Below, in pieces: positions 1-10,600 of a stretch of 64,000 nucleotides of DNA (positions within the stretch are counted from its first letter, which is position 1; every line of letters starts with the position of its first letter). The translations under genes and the position numbers were made by a program. This DNA is from Stictocephala bisonia. Taxonomy: Eukaryota; Arthropoda; Insecta; Hemiptera; Membracidae. The stretch lies in the NCBI GenBank assembly GCA_035578905.1, contig JAQJVL010000057.1, positions 2,046,001 through 2,110,000 on the forward strand. The letters are read 5' to 3'. The notes under the pieces were generated by a model that searched no databases, was not told where the DNA came from, and saw only the letters and a program-made list of their open reading frames with translations.

Positions 1-564
1 ATTAAACTTAAATGGTATTTTGTGTAATTAAGATAATTTTTTTTAATTCAAGCTCATTCTCAAAAAATAAAATATAACATATCATTCAAAAATATCAGAC
101 CCTACAGGTAGTAACTCAGTACCATTACCTATGGTCAAATTGCATAATATTATATTTATTGCTACAACAATGTTTTGTTTGAACATTTTATTTATTTTTT
201 TATTTGATCTGTAAGTATAAAGTAAATTATTTTTTATAACCATGCACACATTCCTGTTAAAGTAATTTAACTAGTGATGGTAATGATCAGTTTGAGGGAA
301 AGTGTGGATTTAAAATTGGCAAAGATTGAATCATGCAGGATGAACTTAAGGTAAGGATTTACTCCCTACAAATACCAACAGCTTCTGGCTTCAACATGGA
401 AGATATAATTTGAGGAATCAGCGACCTTTTAATATTCTCATATACCAGCTGCCAGACAGTCAGAGCTAACACTTTTAAACTAAAATCACTCACAATTAGA
501 GTCAGATTTACGAATTCACTTAAGACACGTGTTTTATCCTCAGTCTTTAAAATATTTAACTATT
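1..564. other. AT-rich intergenic sequence, no gene seen
   Basis: No exon-like reading frame, RNA gene or terminal-repeat structure was recognised here. Confidence 0.5.
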
Positions 565-665
565 TAGAATTCTCAGGCCTATTGCTAGCTAGCTCAGTGG
601 TTGTCACTTCTGCTTTATATGAAGAAGGCCAGGGTTTAAATCCTGGGATGTCCACTACAAGTTTG
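565..665 (+). repeat. tRNA-like SINE head
   Basis: The stretch carries a box A-like TAGCTCAGTGG near 589 and a box B-like GGTTTAAATCC near 633, about 35 nt apart, as in a tRNA-derived pol III promoter. The following 60 bases do not look like a functional tRNA 3' half. A SINE head or decayed tRNA copy is more likely than a working tRNA gene; no clean cloverleaf was folded. Confidence 0.45.
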
Positions 666-1917
666 GTGTTTGGATTTGGACCGTTGTCATGTCCTGTAAA
701 AACTTTGTAAAATAAGGAAAAAATTCTGATTTTGAGCTTATAATGCTATTTGTGAATGTCCTATTAACAAAATGCTGATATGAAATAGTTAACTATGGTA
801 ACTTAGTAGCTCGGATATAATTATTGTATGAAACATATTTGTTAGGCTATATTTTAGTGAATTTGAGAAGTTTTTATTTGTGTTAGATGTATAGTAGCCT
901 AGACCTTATAGAAATATAATAGACCACAGTATTACTTTACTGGGAGAACTATATGTTTTAATTCTACATTTAGAGATATATTTGTTTCATTTTCCCCTTT
1001 GAGTATCATTTAAAAAAGAATGGCTGGTTAGCGTCTTGATTGAGATGCATTATGTCAAGCATATTTAATTTTATTATTACGCCGGTACAGTGCACATTAA
1101 TGCGTACTTTAATATATCGTTTTGTTCTACGAAAACCATAGAGTAATAATCATTCATAGTGAAGTTATTTTTGTTCTTCAAAAATGTATGTTGGCAGTAT
1201 TGAAAACTACTAAATGATGATAACCCACAATAATATGTTGTGTCATATTTATACATAGGAAGCATATTTTATAATATTATTTGAACAATAAGGCATACAT
1301 TGAGAAACAATAAATAATAATGATAACATTAAATGAACATGATACAACTTGAAACAATAAAGAGAAACAATAAATCATCACTTATATGTGATTAGACAAT
1401 ATGTGTATATATTTTCAATCTAAAAAACATTTTGAACTATTTTGCTATTTTAATGTTTTAATTAACGAAAGTATAAGGACCCAACATGTGTACAAAAATA
1501 AAAAAATATTCTAAAAAAAAACATTTTTAAAATATAATTTTGATAACGTGGGCAGATGGAATTTTTCGGTAATTTTGATTTTTTTCATATTTATATTCCT
1601 TGTATTTTACTGAAAATAATGATACATAACTCTTAGTATATTGTGTTATTTATGCATTTTTTACAATCTTTTATAAAAATCCTTGCGAATTTGCCATTTA
1701 TAGTTTAGCGGTGGAGACAAAAAGGCTCACCGGTTCTAGGGCTAACTTTTAAATTTTTTGCCTTTTGTAAATACATTTTATCCTCTTTAAATCCTAGCTA
1801 TTCTGTTTTATTTATATAAGGATATAAATTGACAGTAAATTAGAATTAGTCCAAATGGTGTTGCAAAATAATTATTGTGATAGGGCCAATATCAACAACT
1901 ACAGATATAACTAATAT
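666..1917. other. AT-rich intergenic sequence, no gene seen
   Basis: Only short chance reading frames are present. There is a more GC-rich patch near 1700-1740, but no paired end could be found for it. Confidence 0.45.
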
Positions 1918-2302
1918 AAAGCATAGAAATAGGTTAGGTTAAAGGGCACTAGGCCAGGAATTAGTATATTAGAGAGATAGGACATCAGCAAACTTACCTT
2001 AAAAGACAAGTTCACTAACATCAGAGTAGTAGTCACAAACACAAAATACACAAAAGCTCACAAATTTTCAACACCACTGGCATTTTCTTCAGGTGAGTAG
2101 AGGGAGAGAGAGAGAGACACTCAGTGTCTCTCTCTCTCTCCCTCTACTCACCTGAAGAAAATGCCAGTGGTGTTGAAAATTTGTGAGCTTTTGTGTATTT
2201 TGTGTTTGTGACTACTACTCTGATGTTAGTGAACTTGTCTTTTAAGGTAAGTTTGCTGATGTCCTATCTCTCTAATATACTAAAAAAAAAAGCATAGAAA
2301 TA
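1918..2302 (+). mobile_element. poly(A)-ended insertion made of a perfect palindrome, with 14-bp target duplication
   Basis: AAAGCATAGAAATA occurs at 1918-1931 and again at 2289-2302. Between the copies lie about 29 bases (1932-1960), a perfect palindrome (arms 1961-2121 and 2123-2283 around the single base 2122), and an A run (2282-2290) at the right end. The target duplication plus A tail is the hallmark of LINE-driven retroposition. The palindrome centre is a (GA)n/(TC)n tract. The arms hold donor-like CAGGTGAGT (left arm) and AAGGTAAGT (right arm). The parent sequence was not recognised and no long reading frame is present. Confidence 0.75.
1961..2283. repeat. perfect inverted repeat, 161-bp arms, 1-nt spacer
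   Basis: I compared the two arms base by base and found no mismatch. The first non-pairing position is 1960/2284. A transcript of either strand would fold into an uninterrupted hairpin of about 160 bp. Confidence 0.93.
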
Positions 2303-2560
2303 TTAATGGAATGACAGATATCTTAGCTGATAAGGAATCACTCACTCAGCTCATGTTCACAGACTAATGGTGATCACTTATTCTGAAAAGGGAAGTAAAA
2401 TATAGGAAGTAAAAATATAGAACATACACTGTCCTGTTTATTATTGTTAGTTCAAAATTAATATAGTGAATTATTACAAAACCTGAATAAATCAATAATT
2501 GAATTTATTGCTTCGATACTTAACTCTCCAAGTTTTGGATGTTAAGTTATCAATGTTAAC

Positions 2561-3177
2561 GTTTTGGACAGAGATATTGTTACTTCCGTGTGAAGTGTTA
2601 CCATCTCGGATCAAGATAATTGCTGAACACACTGTACAACTCAGGAGGCTTACCATGGCACTTGGCTTGCGTGTGAGGGTAATAATATTAAGAGTGAAGG
2701 TCCCACCACCGTCGTACCCCTTAGTTACCATCTCGGATCAAGATAATTGCTGAACACACTGTACAACTCAGGAGGCTTACCATGGCACTTGGCTTGCGTG
2801 TGAGGGTAATAATATTAAGAGTGAAGGTCCCACCACCGTCGTACCCCTTCACCATGCAACTGATCTCTTAGTTCTTGTGTTGCACAATGAGCTGCGCTTG
2901 CAGCGTCGTTCTCTTAAGAAAAGTATTTATTGTTTGGACAGAGATGTTGTTACTTCCGTGTGAAGTGTTACCATCTCGGATCAAGATAATTGCTGAACAC
3001 ACTGTACAACTCAGGAGGTTTACCATGGCACTTGGCTTGCGTTTGAGGGTAATAATATTAAGAGTGAAGGTCCCACCACCGTCGTACCCCTTCACCATGC
3101 GACTGATCTCTTAGTTCTTGTGTTGCACAATGAGCTGCGCCTGCAGCGTCGTTCTCTTAAGAAAAGTATTTATTGTT
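2561..3177 (+). repeat. complex tandem repeat (127-bp and about 243-bp periods)
   Basis: A unit starting GTTACCATCTCGG and ending GTCGTACCCCTT is present at 2597-2723, 2724-2849 and 2967-3092. The first two are directly tandem at 127 bp. The third follows an extra block (2847-2936) that is itself repeated at 3090-3177. The lead-in TTTGGACAGAGAT occurs near 2562 and 2932. The open frames here come from the repeat and show no known domain. The element family is not recognised. Confidence 0.85.
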
Positions 3178-3180
3178 TGT

Positions 3181-4396
3181 TTACATTATTTATTACGGTC
3201 AATCAGAAAGGTCGTTTTCATTTTTTATTTTAACTAAAACCTCTTACTCCTAAAATAAACACAACCTCTATATTGGCTTTGCAAAGCCTGCTCTGAAAAT
3301 CGGCACTTTAATTTGCTTATAAATAAAATTATAATCAATAAATCTATAAACAAATGAATCAAAAATAACTTTAAATGCGCTATTTATTAAGTAATAACTA
3401 TCACAATAATCAATAAAGACAACTAAAGTAAAAATAAAAAAGTCAACAATTACATAAAATAGTTCACTTTTTAAATTTCACTAGAGTAAAATTGAAAAAC
3501 AATAACAAGGTTAAGTCAGGTTATAAACAACAACATAAATAACATGCTTTTATTTGCTATTTTTTTTATTTTCCATGTGGTGCACAATGACTCAGCGGCT
3601 CCCCCCCCCTCCTTTGAACGACAGTTAGTCTAATGCACATCGTCTAGCCAAGTGCCACGGTAAGCCTAGTGAGTTATACCAGCCCTATTTAAAATGTGAT
3701 CCAGTTATATTTTATAGTAAACTAAACTAGAAGAACTTATATTCCTATATATTGATTGAATTCTAGTTTGGTCCTTGCCTAAAAAAAATAGTGTTTTGTT
3801 GTTGCAATGCCAGGAAACTATAGTTTTGTCTTATAAAATTATTGCTTTTATAGATTATTTGTTTCTTATTTTATAACTGTGAGCTAAGCCTTTCCATCCA
3901 AACAGGAAATTGTTTCTTAATATGAACAAAATTTGTACGTTTTTGTCTTTATGGATCTTGCACATATTTTTGTAAAACTATAATTTTAGTTTTACGAAAA
4001 AATTAAAATTATTATATTTAATTTTATTCTTTACAACATTTTAAAAATTTCATGTATTATGGAATCTTTATGGAACATTTTCTTATCACGGTGGTAAAAC
4101 TTAATAAAATTATCATTTCGACAGTTGTTTTTTGTTGTTGCTACTTTTACCACGAGCTTTCTTATATAAATCCAGCTAACTTAAGTCTTTTTGCACTTTA
4201 GAATAATAGGCAAAATTTAATTGAGAACATTTTCATGTGTAGTATGTTATAAATTTCATGTGTTTGTATATATTTTTTATGTTTATTACAAAATGTCTGT
4301 GAGATACTGAAAAGGGGCAGCACTAAAAACTTTATTGTCAAGCACTTTAAGGGTTTACAGTATTAACTATTAGATATCAATTGACAATTTGTTGCA
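3181..4396. other. AT-rich sequence upstream of cby
   Basis: No coding exon was found. The end of this stretch (GTTGCAG, AG at 4396-4397) looks like a splice acceptor, so a 5' UTR exon of cby may lie further upstream; that exon cannot be placed by eye. Confidence 0.4.
3640..3682 (-). repeat. diverged inverted piece of the 2.6-3.1 kb repeat
   Basis: AGCCAAGTGCCACGGTAAGC near 3652 is the near reverse complement of part of the repeat unit. This suggests that the tandem block and this piece belong to one inverted-repeat element spanning about 2.5-3.7 kb. Confidence 0.5.
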
Positions 4397-4450
4397 GAAG
4401 ATACTGTAGAAGATTTAAAGATATTAAACTATGCCTTAGAATCAAGGTCA

Positions 4451-4631
4451 ATGCCACTATTTTCGAGTAGCAAATTTTCGCCAAAAAAGGCGCCTCAACG
4501 GAAAATTAGTCAAAACTTTCCAAAAATCAAAGGTAATGGACAAGATGAAGAGTTGAAGCTGGATATTGATAAGATAAAGCTTAATACTGGTGATCAGCTG
4601 ACAGTATTTGCAGATGGCGAGTGGATCCCAG
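4451..4631 (+). CDS. cby: cby coding exon 1
   Basis: Encodes residues 1-60 plus the first base of codon 61. The donor is CCCAG/gtaata at 4631/4632. The exon probably starts at 4398, giving 53 nt of 5' UTR. Confidence 0.9.
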
Positions 4632-7600
4632 GTAATATTTATTATGTAAGGTAATGTTTTTCTGTTATTTCTAAAAATATAACAGAACATATACATAGTT
4701 TTAATTTGGTATTTATATAAATAATGCTTGTTCAAAATATAATAGGTCTAACAGCTTTATTTTACGTCTTATCCTGCTTAATTACTGTTTATTGGCTTTA
4801 ATAAAACTCAGACAAGATTGCTACTTAGGGGCCTAAATTAGGTAACACTTGAAGGGGGGAGGGCAGTTTTTGGCAGCGCTACGGTATACACTGTTACGGG
4901 GGGGGGGGGGGGGTTCCATTACGTGTTGCGTAACTATTAAACCTCAACAATTTGTTTGAATTCATTAACACAATTTGATAATTTTTTCCCAAAACAGAAG
5001 ATTTTAAAGTTAATAATATTTTCGGTTCTCATTAGAAAACAATAGGAATAAAGTGTAAACAATGACTTTATCTTCAATCAGAATATGCAAGAAAGTGGAT
5101 GAAAATAAATTACGGGGGTTGGTACCAGCGTTAAGTAATATTTTAGGGGGGTTTAGTTATCATTTAATTAACTAAAGGGGGGTTAAGTTTAATCATTACT
5201 AGGCTGTTACACTGGGGGAAGGGGGTCTGAAAAGCCAGATTTTAGCATTACGTAATTTAGGGTCTTAATAATAATTCCAAATTTGATTTAAAAAGAGATT
5301 TTATTAGCATGTACATCGGGTCGAAGTGTCTAAATACTTATTTATTGAGCATGAACTGTCTAATTATGATTCTAATCTTATACAGTCTATCTGCTAAAGA
5401 CAAAAATTTGCACATCTACTATTGGTGCATAAATTATGTATACCCAGGTTTTAAGGCTGTTTATACTAAGAAACCATAAGACCTACAACAAATAAAATCA
5501 TACCGTTGTTTTTCTCGTTTATTTGTAGGTTATTTCAAATGCATTTTTAATTTTTACCCTAGTTGGAACAAAAAAGTACTGTTAATTTGAATTTTAAATC
5601 TTCAAGAAAAAAAGTTCATTGAATTTCATAAAACAACATTTTCTTGGCTTCTAGAGGTTGTAAAATTAATTATTTGGTCACGCTGGCATTCTTATTGAAT
5701 GTATACGCCCAGTAAGGATAAATTACTTTGATGTGTGTTAATGAATGCAATGAATTTAAATTGATTAAAATTACTGCATTTACTCTTATGCTTATAAAAG
5801 TAATTTATTGTAACAATGCATTTCATAAGGATTACAACATAACCAATTAATTAATTTTACGACCTCTAGAAGCCAAAAAAATGTTGTTTCAGGAAATGAA
5901 TCATCATGAAAATTAAAAAATCAAAATAATTGGATTTGAAAAATTTATAATTTAAAACGCTAGCATTTTTTAGGTTTATCCAGTAGTTAGGAAGTGTATT
6001 AGTATTTTGAAGAAAAAGTTTTTTTTTTAATTACACATATTTGGTTTTCATTTTTAGCTCAACCTTTTTTACAAAATTAAGAATTTTAAACATTTAATAC
6101 TTCCAAACATATTAACAATACATAAATAAAGAGAAGATGACTAATTTAATTAAGGTGGTAATTAGGGGTTTTTTGTGATTTTTTTCACTGAAATAAAATA
6201 GGGACCTATTGATAGAGGCGTATAGCTGTGCTCATGACCTTGTCATGTTGGGTTATAGTAAGATGAAGAATGCTGAGGGGTTTAATCAAAGCATTCCTAA
6301 AAACATTAACAGTACAGCAGAGTTGATTTTATTGATAGGTATAGTACAATTTTTATAACCGTAGACTCGGTCTTGCACTACTAACCTAAACCAATAAATG
6401 CAGTCCAATGAGTCATTCTTGCACCGAGTTTTTGTAGTGTTGAGCGAATGTTTGTAAGACGCTCTTTATAATGATACTCTTCTCGCCTACCGCCGCTTCT
6501 GGACTCCAAGTCTAGCATTATAAAAATTTAACTATAATAACAACTGATTTATGATTTTAATTGAGTCAAAAGAAATATCAGAAAATACAGAAAGGCAGGT
6601 TAATGTTATAAAGAAAATTGTAATTGTTTAAATGATAACTTAAAGAAATAATATTGTTTGCCAAGTTTTACTCTTAGCTGAGATTAAAATTATGATTCAC
6701 TCACCAATATCGGTATAGAGTGATATATTTTTACTTGGTAGAACAGTTTTAGTTTTGGAACATGGTTAGTACAACTATAAACAAGCAAAAATCCTGCGCA
6801 CTACTATTTGCCTCCATATATTCCTCATTTTCATCGTAACTTGTTAAATTGTTGTACTACAGACTTTTACAAAATGTAAAAGAATGGTCTTTTAGAGTAA
6901 TTTAAAAAAGATATTTTAAATTTTCCTTTTTTCCATTTTTTACTAAGAAAATAGATGAAGTACCTTAAGGGCTGTCTCAATAATATGGTGATAATGCATC
7001 TTCTCTATAAATATTCAATCATTATTGACAAGATTGAAAACCTTGCTACACTCAGACCTGAAAATACTCTTAACATGTTATACATATCGTAACAGTGATA
7101 CTTTTTTGTTGTTGTCTTAGCTCAAAAACTAAATTGGTAACATCTTTGTAACATTTATTATATACTTGGAAAATGTCTAAAGTAAAGATTTGCATATTCT
7201 TATAAGCACTTTTAATGGCTATTAAAATATAAAAGTTGGGATTAATAACTTCAAAGGGATCTGCACTTATATTTACAGTAATTTACAATGGTTACTATCC
7301 GCGTGGACACTATTAGAGAAGTCTGGGGTGTCCATGTTGGGTGGTAGTCAGTGTCTGAATTTTGTCTAAGGGAGAGTGCTTATCATTATGATTCAGATTC
7401 CACATAAACCTGTAGGTCCTTAGGTGCCCCTGGCTATTGGGCTATTAATAAATGGCCCTTTCTGAGGAACAGTTGAAACCCAGTAAGTAACTGGACTACA
7501 CAAATCATCCACACTCATCCTACATTCGTGCAATCATTCATATTTGCCTTAAAATACGCATGATCAAAGTTGTGTCGGTGTCTCAAATTTAATAATCAGT

Positions 7601-10600
7601 TAAGCAATTGGTAGGTAACATTGAGTAGGCTATATGTTCGTTAGAAATGTCTAGAATCAAAAATATGTATATTTTTGATTGTCAACAAATATTTTGTCAT
7701 CAAATATAAATTGTGATGTCACATGATTAATATTAATTGTATGTTGACAGAAAGTGGTGCAGTGGGTAACAAACACAAAGAAACACAGAGATTGAGACAA
7801 CAAGTACAACGACTTGAAATGGAGAATAACTTCTTGCAACTCAAAACTGAGATTTTACTTGATATGGTAAAAACAAGAGCTGAGATGATTTATATTTTAG
7901 GCATATTTGATTGAAAATTAACTGATTGCTATCTCACTCGTCCTTCTTAGGAAAAACAATTATCGCTAGGGCTCTTACAAACTCTACAAACACAACTGAT
8001 GGTGTACTGTAGACATACTATATACAAATATACTTTATTGAGTCACTTTTACATGGATATAGGAAGATGCTACCACTGGAAATATAAGTGGAGAGTGGCA
8101 AATGATCATTCATGTGATTGCAAAGTCGAAAATCATCACATAGTTAATGATTGCCCATTACGTTCATTTCATGGGGATCAGCTGGTCTTCATTCAATCAA
8201 AGATGAAGATGTTGAATTGTTATGAAACCTGCATTTAGCTTTGTGATGGGAGGATAATATAACACTAAGACACAATAACTTTGTACTATAAATTTTATTT
8301 TATTTATATGTTATTGGTTTGATTTTTCTAAATATTGTATTCATACTCCCTTTAGTTGGGTAGTAGGCTTTGAAAGCCATATGGTGTATGTAGTGTATAC
8401 AAAAACATAAATACCAGTAACTTCTTATCCATCCTCCACAAGGTGATTAACTAAGTTCTCCCCCCCTCCTCACTTCTTACCCTACTTATATAAAAAGTGA
8501 CAATAATATTGTACAAATACAGTTATGGAAAAAATGTTTAGTGAGTTATAGCTTGTGAAAGATTTCAGTGTGATTCCATGGTAAAGGGTGAATAGAAGCC
8601 ATATCAAACTTCTGGAAAGATAAATCAACCCTTCGCAAACTGTTGAACAATATACGATGTATAGTCAAAAAGTTCCCAGAATTGGTTGAAATATGTTTAT
8701 TGGACAAAGATAAAATTTTACAAGCCTATATTCCTTCATAATACTCTTCTCCTACAACAATACACTTGTCCCTACGATCATACAAACAGTCAAAACACTT
8801 TTGACACTTATTTTTTAACTGTATTTCAATACTTTTATCACATTGTTACTGATAGCTTTAGCATCTGCAAAATGATTTCCTTTTATTGATGTTTTTACTG
8901 TGTGAACAGTAAGAAATCGGCTGGAATGAGGTCAAGTGAATATGGAGGATGTTCTAACATGGTGCTTGACTTGGTAATTACGTACTAACAAGAATCAATG
9001 TGCAGGGGTATTGTCATGCAGCAAAATTCAATTGTTTTCTGCTCATTTTTTAGGCTGTTTCCTCGTAATGGCATCTTGAAACTTTTGTGTGGATTCAGTT
9101 TGCATGGACATTTTGCGGAACTTGCTCAATTTTGTGTGGTTGCAGTCGTAGGGCGTCCACTACGAGAGTCATCTTCAATGTTTATGCAACCTTAATGAAA
9201 ACGCTTGTGCCTTTCGTAAAATTGGCTTTTCTTCATCGCCTTCATTCTGTATGCTTGAATTGAAATTTCAAGTGTCCCGGAGGACGTCTTAAAACAAAAT
9301 TTAATTTTTTTTTGCTGTTCATTAAATAAATTTTCTAAACGCGACAATTTAAATGCGAATAGACGAAAAGTGCACTCCACAGACTAACAATGGCAGCTGG
9401 GCGATACTCACGCTACCTATATCCTTTCTCCAGGAGTAGTACTAACTGATAGACGACAAAATTCCTACCGGCAACCAGGCTGTGTGTCTCTGGATATCGA
9501 TTCCGGGAACTTTTTGACTGTACCTCGTATTATCTTTTGTGGTGGGCACAAAAGCGACAATGTAGACAAAACATTGTCCCTATCTCACCGGTTTAAAAAG
9601 ACTGCTAGATGATATTTCGTCCAGTTGTAGTCTTGTTATTTTTTACGAGTTAGTTATCATCAATTCAAACTTGATTGCCAAGGAATTGTCATTTTGTGGT
9701 CTTTGAGATGTTTTCTAATCATTTTAGTACTATTTCATTGATGAGACAGAAAAAAATTAGCTGGTTTTTTTAATGATTAATCTGCAGATGACTCGAAGTG
9801 CACAGCTGCCAAGTTGGCGTGTAAATACAGCTGACGAGTTCGCACAAAAATACAGCTGTAGAGTTGGCGTGTAACACTCACTGTTTTCTGCTGATGTTTC
9901 TTATGAGATTAAAATGTATCCCTAATAGAAGACATAGTTATGGTATTGTTCTTTGGGGTTTTACGTCCTAAAATAACTTTTTGAGAGTTTTTCTTCTCCA
10001 AAAAAAGGCCAATATGAATAATGGCAGGAGTGAGTAGACGAACATGTTGTCAACTACTTTTTAAGTCCTAGGAATGCTTCAATTTACATTCTGGAAACTA
10101 ATTTTATTACAGATTCAGGTCTATATTTCAAATCTCCACAGTTATACACCCATATTATACGAGACAAAGACAACACAAAAAACAGACTTCATGCAGATTT
10201 TCGACCAATTTTCCACAGACCTTTTTATATTTTAATATAAATATAATTTAATATAATATATATTATTTTATGTTTTCCACAGGGCCCTCTATTTTAATAT
10301 TTTACCTAATTATATTAAAATAGAGATTCACCCTAACAGATTTCAAAATTTAATTAAAATCCTGTAACTCTATAAACGATCTTATTGAGTATTGTATTAA
10401 AATAAAATTAGTAAGACATGATATTGAATAACCAACATTTATTTTGAATTAGTATTTTCAGTATTTGTTTGCAGCACTTGCTGTTGTATTAATACAATAC
10501 TTAGAACTATTTTTTTAGTATAAAGACCATTTCAGTTGACCATCATAATACAAATGTATTGTCTGTTACAATAATGAAATTTGATTAATTTTTCTGCTAA

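Noticed and set aside
565..665. A functional tRNA gene
   Set aside because: Box A and box B are recognisable, but the acceptor stem does not close convincingly and no terminator-like T run follows; a SINE head is more likely.
2492..3114. Paired frames on both strands with near-identical peptides
   Set aside because: These come from the tandem repeat units; the same text recurs because the DNA recurs.
7999..8238. 79-codon frame MVYCRHTIYKYTLLSHFYMD as an alternative cby exon
   Set aside because: It has no family similarity and would break the clean exon 2 to exon 3 join.
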